This document shows, in pieces, positions 32,306 to 44,022 of a stretch of DNA of 64,000 nt. Source of the DNA: Ahaetulla prasina. Lineage: Eukaryota; Chordata; Lepidosauria; Squamata; Colubridae. The position numbers and the translations under genes are program-made. The stretch lies in the NCBI RefSeq assembly GCF_028640845.1, contig NC_080546.1, forward strand, positions 57,733,409 to 57,797,408, written 5' to 3'. Positions within the stretch are counted from its first letter, which is position 1, and every line of letters starts with the position of its first letter. The notes beneath the pieces are model-generated. The model did not search any database. It was not told the DNA's origin and was given only the letters and a program-made list of their open reading frames with translations.

Positions 32306-33379
32306 AAACTAATAGTATATCATCAGAGAAAAGTTGCCATTCAGTTTCAAGCACCAAATCCTGTGCCCTCATGTGTAAATGGGAATATTTAAGCCAGTTA
32401 TTACAATTATGGCAGATCTTTACATAATCCTTTGACACTTACCTTCTGGTTTGGTTTCAATATTTCATGTTGGTAAACCACTTCAAGAATGATTATCAGA
32501 AATAAATGACCTAAAGCAAGATGATGTATAATTTCTTCTGATATGCTACGCCCTGTTCATGAAATAACAACTTAGAATAGAATAGAACAGAATAGAATAG
32601 AATAGAACAGGGTAGGCTAGGGTATGGTACAGTACAGTACTGTACAATCTGAAAGTAGGATTAGTTTTCTCCCTCTGAAAATTCCCATCTGAAAATTATG
32701 TTGACATTTATATTCATGAATATAACAGAAAAAGCAAATGACAGGAAGTGCAAACAATAAAAGCAAGTAACTGAAATAAGTGAAGGAATATGAAAGTTGT
32801 TGTAATTCCATTTTTTAAAAAAGCAGAACTACATGCTTATTCTACTATCTTTTGTTATAGTCATTTCTCATACGAATAAAAATTTAAAAAAACTAGAAAC
32901 TAGGATCCCATTGATAAAATAGTTCTTTCCTGCAAACATTTGTTGTTTACACATGAAATATGAAAGGGAGTAGGCTAACTCACCCAGTCTTATCACATAT
33001 TTTTTATTCATGGGTCAACGCCAGAGTCTCCTTGCCTTGGCTTTAAGGTGGCCTACTTACACAGTTAAAGTTCCATTTTGGTGGAACTTTAGTGAAGAAA
33101 GCTGAAGCCTTGAAGTGGTACTTTCCAACATAATAAAAAACAGTATCTCCTATGCAAACTTTCTATGTCAATCACATGAAGGACAAATGCTGGTGACCTA
33201 TAATGTTTCATTTGATCCACTGAATTACTGTCCCCTTCAATTTGGTGTAAGAGCTGTATCTTCATCAGGTCATTTCTGCTTTGGCTGCCAAAGCAACCAT
33301 GTACATGCAGGGAAGGATACTGCAAAATCACCATTTCCTCCTGATCAGCTGAGACTCAGGAGGCAGAGAATAGATGGGG
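32306..33379. other. Intergenic; AATAG-type microsatellite at 32573-32612
   Basis: Repeated TAGAATAGAA/CAGAATAG units lie at 32573-32612, followed by GGTA/CAGTA repeats to about 32645. The rest shows no gene or repeat that I recognise. Confidence 0.6.
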
Positions 33380-33486
33380 GGAGGGGGGCAGTCAGAGGGG
33401 ATATTTACAGTTCTCTGAACTACTCAAAATTTCCACTATCGGTTCTCCAGAACTGGTCAGAACCTGCTGAATACCACCTCTGGTGT
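33380..33486. mobile_element. hAT-like terminus of the 'ACCGGTTC' family
   Basis: CTATCGGTTCTCCAGAACTGG and GAATACCACCTCTGGTG match the family terminus (complement CACCAGAGGTGGTATTC). Only one end is recognisable. Confidence 0.6.
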
Positions 33487-33630
33487 GTCTGTCTGTCTCT
33501 CCCCCTCTCTCCCCCTCTCACTGTATCTCTCCCCCTCCCTTCCTCCCCCCCTCCCCCCCTCTCTCCCTCCCCCTCATTCTCCCTCTCATTCTCTCTCTCT
33601 CTTTCTTTCTCTCTCTCTCTCACTCTTCAT
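33487..33630. repeat. Polypyrimidine (CT/CCCT)n tract
   Basis: A C/T-only run that generates spurious Ser/Pro/Leu ORFs. Confidence 0.95.
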
Positions 33631-33739
33631 TCCTTGAATTGCAGGCCGCCCTTCTCTCTTTTTCACCCACCAACCCCAGTTGCCACATCTTGCTAACTTG
33701 TCTTGCTAACTCTCCCTTCCCACGTACTACTCGTGCCCT

Positions 33740-33935
33740 TGCTTAGGATATTTTGGGATGCTTTAATTGATTGTGTGCTATGAGGATTCTATGTGATTGT
33801 AATAGTCTATTGGTGGTTTTTGAGATGTTTTTGATGTATGGCACTGTTATTCTTTTTATGGCTTGTGTTGGTTGTGCTATATTGGGCTGAGTAATGGTCA
33901 GGCACTTTTTGATGAAGTTGTGTGGATATCCGCAT
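33740..33935 (-). mobile_element. Penelope-like RT/EN linker fragment
   Basis: The reverse strand reads GYPHNFIKKCL, then ITVPYIKNISKTTNRLLQSH and ILIAHNQLKHPK. This matches the region just before the GIY-YIG domain of Penelope polymerases (compare LPYIKGTTDRISKILHKHN in the ORF at 7726-8925). It is a diverged family, only about 65 codons are left, and the nuclease is absent. Confidence 0.65.
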
Positions 33936-35098
33936 GCAGCTGTGTTTTGTGGTGATAAGTAAGATGACTAACAAGGATAAAGTTGGAATGCCAGGTTATA
34001 TAGTAGGAGGATTAGCTAATAGGACTGGCATTCAACAGATTCTTAGGCCACCTGAAGATATATTAGAAGAAGAAGAAGAAATCTGTCCAGGTAGAAAGTT
34101 GCTTGTAGTAGTGGCACTGGGATAAGGCAAGGCTTTTTTCTGCCTTGGAGAACAGTCAAAGATGTATGGTGAATTGTGAATAAGACAGTCAGAAGAAGGT
34201 ATGGTTTTTCTAGGACAAAGAAGGATTAGTCATTTGATTGTAGTTTTAAGTTTTAGCCCAATTGTCTCTTTTCTGATTCTGGGAGACCTCAGTTTGTGTT
34301 ACTGATTGATTTTAGAGAGACAATACTCATCCATGAGTTGACCATGGATGAACAAGCTGATCTGGAATGTATTTCTAAACCTGATTGGGAGAGGCAGAAA
34401 TATGGCATGAAATTTGCCTTGCAGGTTTCAGGTGTTTCAACATCAACAACTCCCAAGTTACAGAGAGAGGGTAATAATCCTCTGAGACACACTTGCTTTG
34501 ATTGGAAGCCAACTAAGAGATACTTAGTAAATTTATTATTATTTAAAATAATAGTTTATTAATTGTTATTATTAGTTATTATTTATTAAATTTTTATACT
34601 GCCCTTCTCCCAAAGGACTCAGGGCGGTGTACAGCCAAAGAGAAAACACAGGATATATACAATTAAAACCAATATTTAAAACATAGCAAATTACAAAAAG
34701 GCTGAAAATTAAAATTTTAAATTTAAATTTAAGTTTAGTTTACTTTATTGATTAGCCTTTGTCCCATTATTATTATTGTAATTTTAATTATTTAATTGCA
34801 GTATTAAGTAATCTGCTGTATGAGAATGTTTACTAATCACCTTAAGATCTATATGTACTATGGTTGTTCCAATAAACCCATGTCCAGGGAAGAAGCAAAA
34901 CTGGGTGTACTAACTCTACTTTATTGTAAGGTTACATAACAGAAACTTGCAAGGCTGAAATCCCCTTCTCTCCTTTTACTCTCTGAAAAACAAGAGTTCA
35001 TTTGAAATACTTCACATGAGGTGGGGGGGAGAGAGAGAGAGAGAGAGAGACTACAGCGTCCTTCTGTAGACTGAGATAGCTTTTACATATCTGTTATC
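33936..35098. other. Intergenic; squamate repeat tail at ~34580-34700; GA run
   Basis: The ORFs at 33922-34125 and 34296-34562 look partly protein-like but have no recognised domain. TTTTTATACTGCCCTTCTCC and GGACTCAGGGCGGTGTACAG at 34585-34640 belong to a dispersed squamate repeat, seen again at 52730-52765. A (GA)n run lies at 35027-35051. Confidence 0.5.
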
Positions 35099-35100
35099 TA

Positions 35101-36577
35101 CAGGTGAAACTCAAAAAAATTAGAATTTTTGATGATTATGGCTGACAAATTCACAATCCAGAAAATTAGAATATTGTGAAAAGGTTCAATATTCTAGGCT
35201 CAAAGTGTCCCACTCTAGTTAGCTAATTAAGCCATAACACCTGCAAAGGGTTCCTGAGCCTTTAAATGGCCTCCAAGTCTGGTTCAGTAGGAATCACATC
35301 ATGGGAAAGACTTCTGACCCGACAGTTGTGCAGAAAACCATCATTGACACCCTCCATAAGGAGAGAAAGCCTCAAAAGGTAATTGCAAAAGAAGTTGGAT
35401 GTTCCCAAAATGCTGTATCAAAGCACATTAATAGAAAATCATGTGGAAGGGAAATGTGTGGAAGAGAAAGGTGCACAAGCAGCAGGGATGACCACAGCCT
35501 GGAGAGGATTGTCAGGAAAAGGCCATTCAAAAATGTTGGGGACTTTCACAAGGAGTGGACTGAGGCTGGAGTCAGTGCATCAAGAGCCACCACACACAGA
35601 CGGATCCTGGACATGGGCTTCAAATGTCATATTCCTCTTGTCAAGCCATTCCTGAACAACAAACAACATCAGAAGCGTCTTACCTGGGCTAAAGAAAAAA
35701 AGAACTGGTCTGTTGCTCAGTGGTCCAAAGTCTTTTTTTCTGATGAGAGCAACTTTTGCATCTCATTTGGAAACCAAGGACCCAAAGTCTAGGGGAAGAA
35801 TGGAGAGGTACACACTGCAAGATGTTTGAAGTCCAGTGTGAAGTTTCCAGTGTCTGTGTTGATTTGGGGAGCCATGTCATCTGCTGGTGTTGGTCCACTG
35901 TGCTTCATTAAGTCCAGGGTCAATGCAGCCATCTACTAGGAGATTTTGGAGCACTTCATGCTTCCTTCTGCAGACGAGCTTTATGGGGATGCTACCTTCA
36001 TTTTCCAGCAGGATTTGGCACCTGCCCACACTGCTAAAAGTATCAAAACCTGGTTCAATGCCCATGGGATTACTGTGCTTGATTGGCCAGCAAACTCGCC
36101 TGACCTGAACCCCATAGAGAATCTATGGGGCATTGCCAAGAGAAAGATGAGAGACATGAGACCAAACAATGCAGAAGAGCTGAAGGCCACTATTGAAGCA
36201 TCCTGGACTTTCATAGCAGTGCCACAGCAGTGCCACAGGCTGATAGCATCCATGCCATGCCGCATTGAGGCAGTAATTGATGCAAAAGGAGCCCAAACCA
36301 AGTACTGATTACATATGCATGCTTATACTTTTCAGAGGTCTGATATTGTTCTATGTACAATTTTTGTTTTATTGATTTCATGTAATATTCTAAGATTGTG
36401 AATTTGGGGTTTTTATGAGCTGTAAGCCATAATCATCAAAATTATGATAAATCAAGGCTTAAACTATCTTGCTTTGCATGTAATGAGTGTATCTCATATA
36501 TTAGTTTCACCTTTTAAGTTGCATTGCTGAAATAAATGAACTTTTGCACTATATTCTAATTTTTTGAGTTTCACCTG
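35101..36577 (+). mobile_element. Full-length Tc1-like DNA transposon
   Basis: The terminal inverted repeats CAGGTGAAACTCAAAAAA / TTTTTTGAGTTTCACCTG are at the exact ends, and TA dinucleotides flank both (35099-35100, 36578-36579) as expected for Tc1/mariner insertion. The 1477-bp length and single transposase frame are normal for the family. The copy looks young: both ends are intact and the frame is unshifted. Confidence 0.95.
35301..36308 (+). pseudogene. Tc1-like transposase with two TAG stops
   Basis: One frame of 335 sense/stop positions runs from ATG 35301 to the normal stop at 36308, broken only by TAG at 35790-35792 and 35937-35939. The N-terminal helix-turn-helix is seen (KERKPQKVIAKEVGCSQNAV, then a Lys/Arg-rich second half). 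The catalytic triad is D in FFSDESNF, D in FQQDLAPAHTA and E in DLNPIENLWG; the last two are separated by exactly 34 residues, the DD34E pattern of Tc1. The protein would cut and paste the element at TA sites. Both stops are single-base changes consistent with transitions, so the copy cannot make full-length enzyme but could have been mobilised in trans. Confidence 0.93.
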
Positions 36578-36579
36578 TA

Positions 36580-38029
36580 GATCATACGATCTACAGTTAA
36601 ACTTTGTACCTGAATAGGTCAATAAAAGACGTATCTGCTAGGCTTAGCTTTTGGGGAATACAGGTTGGACTGCCCTATCCTACTACATACTGTTTGAAAG
36701 AAGCATATTCCAAAAGAAATAAATTGTCCTTCATTTTGCTTTCAGATCCTGTGTTATTTTTACAAATGTTGGGTGCAATGAAGAGCAAGAAAGATGATAA
36801 AAGGTCTGGAGCTAGATATGTCTAGTCTATAGAAGATATGTCTAGTCTATAGAAGAGAAGGATTAGTAGGACATGAAAAGTACTTGAGGAGTATTCTAGT
36901 ACTTGAGGAGCTGTCACAGAGAAGAGGGGATTGACTCATTCTCCAAGGCACCAGAGGGCAAGACAAGAAGTGGTGGGCTAGATGATCCTGCAGATACTCA
37001 ATCTTAAAACAAGGGGAGAAAAAATGCTTTTGCAGCAGCAATCCCTTACCTTGTAGCAGCTAATTGCCTGAGATCAAGCTAGCCCTCACGCTTTTAAATT
37101 TTAGAAATTAGCTAAAAACCATAATCTTCCGCAGTGCTTTGAGAGTTGGGTTTTAATGTATTATAGGAGAAAATTTTAAAAACTTAATAATTTCAACATA
37201 TATGCAATAATCAATTGCAACATTGCAAGGAAGAAACGAGAAAAATATAGTGAGAAGTTTGCTTCTGACAAGGAAATTAATTTTGGCTGCTATCAAAAAT
37301 GTTATTCTGGATTCACTTTCTCTTCTAAATTCCCATATTCCTACATGCTCTGGAAATTAGCACAGGAAGGCTTCTAGAAAAAGGGAGTGTAATTTTCTGT
37401 TTGTTTACACCATCTATCTGGGAATTTGAGCTCAAAATCCTTGACTTCACAAATAGAAACTGTTTATCTTGACTACAGAATCTGTTCTGGAGCAGCTTAT
37501 ATTTTATTTCTGGTTTTGTGGAAAAAGAGGATGTTAAGAAGCGTGACACAATTAAGTTTTTGGTAGGATCCTCAGCTTCACTGTCTCATCTGTTTCTTCA
37601 CCCCTGGAACTGGGAACTTACAACAGTTCTGCAATGATTCAAAACATCCAAAATTGCTTTCTGCAGCTCTGCTGCTTCAGTACTTTACACTTTTGGCCAA
37701 GTTGGGAAGAAAAGAAAAGAAAAAGAAAAAGAAAAGAAAAGAAAAGAAAGCAAAACAAAAGAGAAGAAAGAAATCCAGCAGAGTATAAATCTACTCACAT
37801 GCTTATCTCCTGATCAGAGATATAGAGAGTAAGTAACTTAATAGTGAATTTAGAGATGCTTCAACTCTTAGGGGGTTCCAATTCATTTTGACCATACTGT
37901 TTGTATGTTTGTCACATACTGAAATTGTTCATCCTCCTGGACAATCAAAAAGACCCTGCCTACCAATTCAAAGATCAGGTGCCATCCTGATATTGGAGTA
38001 GCCTTCATGAAGGACTGGACAAAAAGAGG
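36580..38029. other. Intergenic; CR1 scrap and A-rich microsatellite
   Basis: 36895-37015 resembles the distal CR1 ORF2/3' region in forward orientation (GAGCTGTCACAGAGAAGAGG; CTCCAAGGCACCAGAGGGCA; compare 60060-60120). A (GAAAA)n run lies at 37705-37758. No gene was seen. Confidence 0.6.
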
Positions 38030-38270
38030 GTTTTATTTTTATTTCTTTTATTTATTTCATCAAGCATGTATTTTATGACAGTACAAGTGTAAATATAATT
38101 ATAAATACAAGTAAAGGATACTAATAAAAGAAAACATTACGACAGGGATGGTAGGCATGCTGGTGCGCTCATGCATGTACCTTACAGACTTCTTAGGAAT
38201 GGGGTGAGGTCTACAGTAGACATTCTAAGGTTAAAGATTTGGGGATTTGGGTTTTGTTCCATATTGTTTC
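38030..38270 (-). mobile_element. CR1/L2-clade LINE 3' end
   Basis: It matches the 3' UTR of the 22075-23890 LINE: TTATTTATTTCATCAAGCATG tail, then GGGATGGTAGGCATGCTGGTG and CTTAGGAATGGGGTGAGGTC. It is severely truncated. Confidence 0.82.
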
Positions 38271-38934
38271 AAATTCTGGTATTTTGCAATTGATCTTTTG
38301 TTGTTGATGATTTCTCTTGCCAGCCATTAGACTTGAGACAGGCATTAGCTAAGAACATTTTAGGCCAAATTCTATCTCGTTACAAATAGTTTGAGCCCCT
38401 TGTTGAAGGAAGTTCTAATAAAGGAGAGGCAAGCATGTTCAGAGATTGAACGTAAGGGTGCACTATTGCTTTATGAAATGACATTGGTTGGGGTCAAAGA
38501 TAAGCTTGGAGGCTGAAATTTCTTGATGAGACAATTTCTGCATATCAAGGCAGCCCTTCTTTCATCTAATTTCCTACAATAACTAATCTGTATTTTTAAT
38601 TGATTTGTTAAGTAGTATTTAGTAGTGAGATTTCCATCTCTGCTTCATATTATCCTTAAGTTATTTGAATTTCAATATGTCCACCTACCAAATAAGACTG
38701 CCTTGTCCTAGACCTAGATAATTACATATATTGTGTGCTGGTTTGTACCACCAGAAATAAATTGAAGGTTTTCATACAACTGAAATCCCCTTAGAATAAC
38801 CTCTTTGACCCATCAAGTTAATTACTGTCCAAACATTTTATATTACTATAAGGTCACAAGATATTACATTAGAAGCAATTCAGAATGATCAACCATCATG
38901 CTGGGGTTGTCTGCTCTAAGAATACTAAGGTAAA
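38271..38934. other. Intergenic, nothing recognised
   Basis: No gene or repeat family was recognised. Confidence 0.5.
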
Positions 38935-39278
38935 GGTTCCCCTCACACATACCTGTTAGTCGTTCTTGACTCTAGGGGGTGGTGCTCATCTCTGTTTCAA
39001 AGCTGAAGAGCCAGTGCTGTCCGAAGACGTCTCCGTGATCATGTGGTCGGCATGACTCAATGCCAAAGGCGCACGGAACGCTGTTACCTTCCCACCAAAG
39101 GTGGTCCCTATTTTTCTACTTGCATTTTTTATGTGCTTTTGAACTGCTAGGTTGGCAGAAGCTGGGACAAGTAATGGGAACTCACCCTGTTATATGGCAG
39201 TAGGGATTCAAACTGCTGAACTGTCGATCTTTTGATCAACAAGCTATGAGTCTTAACCACTGAGCTACTGTGTCCCTG
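38935..39278 (-). mobile_element. tRNA-derived squamate SINE, full length
   Basis: On the reverse strand it starts with a tRNA-like head (box A-like GTAGCTCAGTGGTTAAGAC; box B-like GTTTGAATCCC) at about 39275-39200. The long body includes AACGCTGTTACCTTCCCACC and CATGTGGTCGGCATGACT (given on the + strand), and it ends with CCCTTTACC-type 3' sequence at 38935. It differs from the 26531/32060 family. Confidence 0.88.
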
Positions 39279-40214
39279 TAAGAATACTAATACAATATTC
39301 TACAATGTAGAAATTTAGTAGATAATAACTAAATTTAACAAGAATACTAATACAATATGTTAAATTTAGTTACTATCTACTAAATTTCTACTTTGCAGAA
39401 TCTAAATACTATGCAGCTTTGCTTATCCAGCTTTACACAGAATTCAAATATATGCATTGTCTGTGCGGCATTTCAAGCCATGTATGTATATATGAAATGT
39501 ATATGCCTCCCATCACACTCTGAAAAGGAATTCTGAGTGGTTTACAATTAAAACACAAATATCAAAACACAAATATCAAAATACTAAGAACATATACACA
39601 ACTTAAAAATCAAAGGCAAGGATGGTACCAAGGTGACATCATCCCTATTAATCCACCATTGGGGGAAATATCAGAAAAGTTTATATTGTTACAGATTTTG
39701 TTAAAATGAATCAATTGCTAATAGTTCTTTGCTGAACTCAGGTTTTGGTTGTTTTTGAAAACTATGAAAAATATACTGGTAACTGTTTTTCATAAGTTTG
39801 CTATTGGCATTTCAAAGCATTATTGTTAATTATATTCTTGACAGCTATGTCAGCTATTTTTTTAGCTTTGGAATGAAAAATGAAAAGACAAAGAAGTTAT
39901 TAAAAATTGCCATTGTTCCCTATAGTAGAACATTAGAAATATTTGAAGTTTTCTTCCATTAGAACACAATCAACTTGAAACATTCCAATAGAAAATTTAA
40001 GTGGAGTTGTGCTGTTCTAAACTAAGGCAAAACTTGTTTGCTTTTATTTTCTGAACATTCCTACACCATTAATAAACTTTAATTCTGTAGTTGTTATGGA
40101 ACTTTATCCTACCATTCACAATAATATATCCAAACCACAAGTTATTCATTAAGATAGGAAAAGCCTGTTTATACTTGAGGAAATATTGTTGAATTCGAAG
40201 ATAACTTTTTGATG
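39279..40214. other. Intergenic; local duplication near 39300
   Basis: AGAATACTAATACAATAT occurs at 39282 and 39341, and TAAATTTAGTTACTATCTAC mirrors the sequence at 39305-39335, forming a small inverted repeat. Nothing else was recognised. Confidence 0.5.
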
Positions 40215-40375
40215 TTGTAAGAGTTTAACAGTAACAAAGTTGGAAGGGACCTTGGAGGTCATCTAATCTGCTCATGCAGGAGACCTGTACTAGGGACTTG
40301 AACCGCTGAACTGCCAACCTTTCTGATCGACAAGCTCAGTGTCTTAGCCACTGAGCCACCTAGTCAGGCTAATTT
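40215..40375 (-). mobile_element. CR1 scrap fused to tRNA-derived SINE head
   Basis: TTGGAAGGGACCTTGGAGGTC (CR1 3' UTR, reverse) is directly followed by sequence whose complement is a tRNA-like head (GGTGGCTCAGTGGCTAAGAC; GGTTCAAGTCCC). It may be a SINE inserted in, or whose 3' tail derives from, CR1. Confidence 0.7.
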
Positions 40376-42409
40376 CCCAAGTAACCATTCAGCCAAGATG
40401 TATATATGTATAAAGCATATACCCCATCAAAGCAATTGAAAAATACTGTTGTGATTCCCAGATAATCCAACAATTAAAATTCATGCAGGATATAATAGTT
40501 TCAATGAGTGTGATTGCTACTTAGCAAAATCCAGGGATTCTCATAATGGAAACAAGCCCTTCCTTCAATTCTTTAATTCATTCCTCAAAATAAATATTTT
40601 GTGAAATAAAAAAATAAGGAAGAGCCAAAAAATATAAATTATATTACTCAAATGAAGTGGCTCTAAGTAATAAACACTGCCCCCGCCTCAAACAATTATT
40701 TAAGGGAGAAAAAGCCACTTTACTATTTTGTCACCCAGAACTGTGAATAATGCTTTAAAATATAATGGCATAGTTAGATTTAGAAAGCTGTGCACTTTAC
40801 TATACTATTTGCCTAACTGCTGATCAGCTGTTGGTAGCTTTGTTTTGACTGCAAGTTAAGAACTGTTTTAAAATTTTGTGTGCTGGACAGCTGATCTATA
40901 GAATAATGAAGGTAGCACTTCTCCTATATTTTTAGCCCTACAGTAGCATTGTTTGGGTAGTAGATTTTGTGCCTTTTTGACAGAACATTATATCTGCCTG
41001 GCTTCATCAGACATTTGCTCTCTTCCCTCATCATCCTGTTCAATAGGCTTGGAGAAATATGGTTTTGATGGTGTGCTAAAATTGTAGAAGTGTATTCCTA
41101 CCAGTTCATGTTCAGAAAAGTGGACAGCAACAGACCCAAAGAATTTAAGCAATACTTTAGTTGAACCATGGGAAAAGATTCTGAGTAGCACATTTGAACA
41201 TCCAGGATTGCCTCTATACCTCTGATATTTTTTTACTATCCTGTGAAGTTATCATTTTTCTCCAGCATCCTTTTTATGACACTAAACTTGACTCTTCTAT
41301 TGTTTCCAGTAGAGATGAGAGACTTAAAACCAAGAAATTTTCCATTTTATTCCATTTCATTATTTTTATTTCTATTTTAAAACAGTTGTGTTACCTTATA
41401 ATTTCTACAGGAAATATTCTAAAACTGGACATTTGGCACCTTTAAAATATATCGTTTGAAACTGAATATGGGAGACTTAGTGATCAGTTCTTTTTCCAAA
41501 TCTCTTTTTTCTTTCAAGAGATCAAAAAAGAGATCAAAGGTATCAGCTCTTTTGAAAAAGTATGCATATGGGAACGTGAAACTAAAAACAGCCCTGCTTA
41601 AGGCTAAGGCCCATCTTAGTTTAGCATTCTCAGAGTGCTAATTAGTTGTGTTGTGTCTAATGCTACTTGAAGGCATGCTGTTACCTAGAGGTAACACTGA
41701 AACTTTTAAGACCATTGATAGACATCTATGAATTTATCAGTGACCTCAGCTAAAGTAAAATTTGAGAAATTAAGCTTTAACTTGAATTATTAGAACATCA
41801 GTTCATACTACCAGTGGAACATGCTGACAGATAGCCCTATTTCCTTCCTAGGTTAATGTTTAAAAATGAACAGAATAAAGGGGCAAAATTATCAAAGAAT
41901 GAAATTTTACATTTTCATTTGAATGATCCAAGCAGCCTTCTCTGTTTCAGGATCAAAGTAAGATTTCAAAACGTGGCATCCTCGATATGTACAAGTTGGT
42001 GGCCATAATGCTGTTCCAGAGCTATACTACCGCGATCAATCAGCAACATAACTTTACTTTTAGTAGCCCTCATTTGATTCAAAGGTCACTTTCCATGGTC
42101 AGCCACATAATGGTGGCTAATGGACTAATATCAGCATGAATTTTAAATCACAAAGAGCTGGCTCTAATTTTCTTCAGGACTATTTAATTTTTCCCCCCAC
42201 AGAATCTATTCCTTGATTTATTTATCAGACATTTTTTATAACATTTGGAGATGGACCCGGGTAGGTCAATGACCCTTCTGCATGCTCTTTCATTTTTAGG
42301 GCTCTTCATTTTACATAAATGTCTTCTTTCAAAGCTTTGTTCTAACCAGATGGTTCATTCCTTCCTGGAGGGCAGGAATAGCCTAAGGCATTTGTTGGCT
42401 CATCAAAAT
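40376..42409. other. Intergenic DNA upstream of HPGD, nothing recognised
   Basis: Two small ORFs (complement 41191-40988; 41456-41641) have mixed, protein-like composition but no recognised domain. No repeat was assigned. Confidence 0.5.
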
Positions 42410-42781
42410 GAGGCGTAGGAAGAGCGAGATGAAATGGGAAGGGGACGAGACGACAAAGATAGGCTGCTTCTTTATCTCCGGAAAGAAACAAAACACAGAG
42501 CCCGACACACGAAATTCAGCCTGGGGACAGCCAGCCGGACAGTCACCAGAAGGGGAAGCCGCGAGTGGAGGTGCAGGGAGGGAGGGACAAAGGGAGGCAA
42601 CTTCAGTGCAGGTGACACCAACTTCGGCTTGCACGGGTTGGATTCAGTTTTCCTTCAGAACTCCGAGCCTGGAGGCTGTGGGGAGGTTAATACCAGCAGC
42701 CGAAGGAAATCGCCGGAGCGGCCGCGCAACTACAGGGAGCCGGCAACGACCCTCGTGGACGAAAGTGCAAAGAGAAGCAAA
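42410..42781 (+). promoter_or_regulatory. HPGD: HPGD promoter-proximal region and 5' UTR
   Basis: The base composition switches from AT-rich to GC- and CpG-richer sequence just before exon 1 (for example CGCCGGAGCGGCCGCGCAAC near 42711-42730). No TATA box is evident at a clear position, consistent with a CpG-type promoter. The transcription start cannot be placed from sequence alone. The context of the start codon (GCAAAATGC, A at -3) is favourable. Confidence 0.6.
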
Positions 42782-42874
42782 ATGCACCTGAAGGACAAAG
42801 TGGCTCTGGTCACTGGGGCAGCTCAGGGCATAGGCAAAGCCTTCGTCGAAGCTCTGTTGGAAAAGGGTTGTAAG
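42782..42874 (+). CDS. HPGD: HPGD exon 1 (NAD-dependent 15-hydroxyprostaglandin dehydrogenase)
   Basis: It encodes residues 1-31 (starting [20 protein letters not shown]) and ends at AAG|GTAAGG, phase 0. The short-chain dehydrogenase nucleotide-binding motif TGAAQGIG is at residues 11-18. HPGD oxidises the 15-hydroxyl of prostaglandins to the 15-keto form in the cytosol, inactivating them. The start is chosen because the family begins MH and the exon length (31 codons) fits vertebrate HPGD. An upstream in-frame ATG at 42434 is open through to this exon but is probably UTR. Together with exons 2-4 this gives an intact frame with no damage. Confidence 0.95.
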
Positions 42875-43898
42875 GTAAGGGCGCCAACTGCGCGCTGCTC
42901 GAGCACAGTGGAGGTGGAGTAGCTGGGGGGGGGGGGAGGGGGCAGAAAAGGTTCGCTATCACTGGCAGCCAGTCCACTCCTGCGTTGCTAGCCTTCTCAC
43001 CCGCGCTGTGGAGCAATGATAGAAGTTCCTCTCGGAGTTCGTAGGATCAAACTGGCTCCTCCTTTTTCTTGAACATGCAAGTACCTCGGAGCTATTGGCT
43101 TTGTCTCTCCAGCACTGCGAGATCCGCAGCTGCTCTCTCTCTTTTTGGGGGGGGGGGAGGGAGGGAGGGAGGGAGGGAGGGAGGTGGAGCGGGTTAGAAG
43201 CGACAGAATGGATGGTGCCAGTTTCAAAGTGAAGCATATTTGTTGATATGTTCGGATAATGGATAAAATCTTCCTTTAATTCTCTTTCGAGAAGGGGCAA
43301 TATAAAACACATTACTGTACTTTCCTGGGCCTATTTGAAGTAGGGTTTGGTGTTTGTATTCACAGTTTCTAATTTTAAAATTATTTTAACATGCATTGAT
43401 AAAAATAGACATGCATGTTTTCTCCAAATCTCTGAAAACACTACTCTTCCATATAGATAGGCTGATAATGTATTCCATGTGCACTTAATGTCAAGCGAAA
43501 TTCAACTGGCTGGCTTTCAGGAAACTTTATATTCCTTCATTTTTTATGTTGTAAAATCTAGAACTTCTAGGGAGTGACACATTTCAAACAGTTGAAACTT
43601 ACTTAGCCTCCCTTTGAAATGCCTTTGAGGATTTATGTCCTCAAATAAGTTATATAATTCAAAATGGTGAGGTAATATGCTTCCAATTTCTACCACATTT
43701 GTTTCATATAAAGCTTCATGTTTGTACAAATGTAGATATTATATCAGCTAATCACTAGTCTCTAAAACAGCCCTTCTTTCTTTCTATCTCTCTCTGTTTT
43801 ATGTCTATCAAAAGTATAACTAATTTTTTATGTCTTCTATGTCAGGATATGCACCTAATTTCAAAGGTCTGTGTGCAACACTGTTTCCTTTTTCCTAG
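42875..43898 (+). other. HPGD: HPGD intron 1
   Basis: GT at 42875 and AG at 43897-43898. A poly-G run (42926-42936) and a (GGGA)n run (43147-43183) are present. Nothing else was recognised. Confidence 0.9.
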
Positions 43899-44022
43899 GT
43901 GGCACTTGTGGATCTGAATGCAGATGCCGGCAAAGTCAGCAAAGATGCCTTTGATAAGCAGTATGATCCACAGAGAACTATCTTCATTCCTTGTGATGTT
44001 TCAAATGAAGAAAAACTTAAAG
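43899..44022 (+). CDS. HPGD: HPGD exon 2
   Basis: The acceptor is TTTTCCTAG| and the donor AAAG|GTTAGA. The 124 nt encode residues 32-72 plus one base (starting VALVDLNADAGK, ending NEEKLK). Asp36 in VALVD is the residue that favours NAD over NADP in this family. CDVS at about 63-66 corresponds to the conserved D-x-S/A loop contacting the adenine. Phase 1 matches exon 3. Confidence 0.95.
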
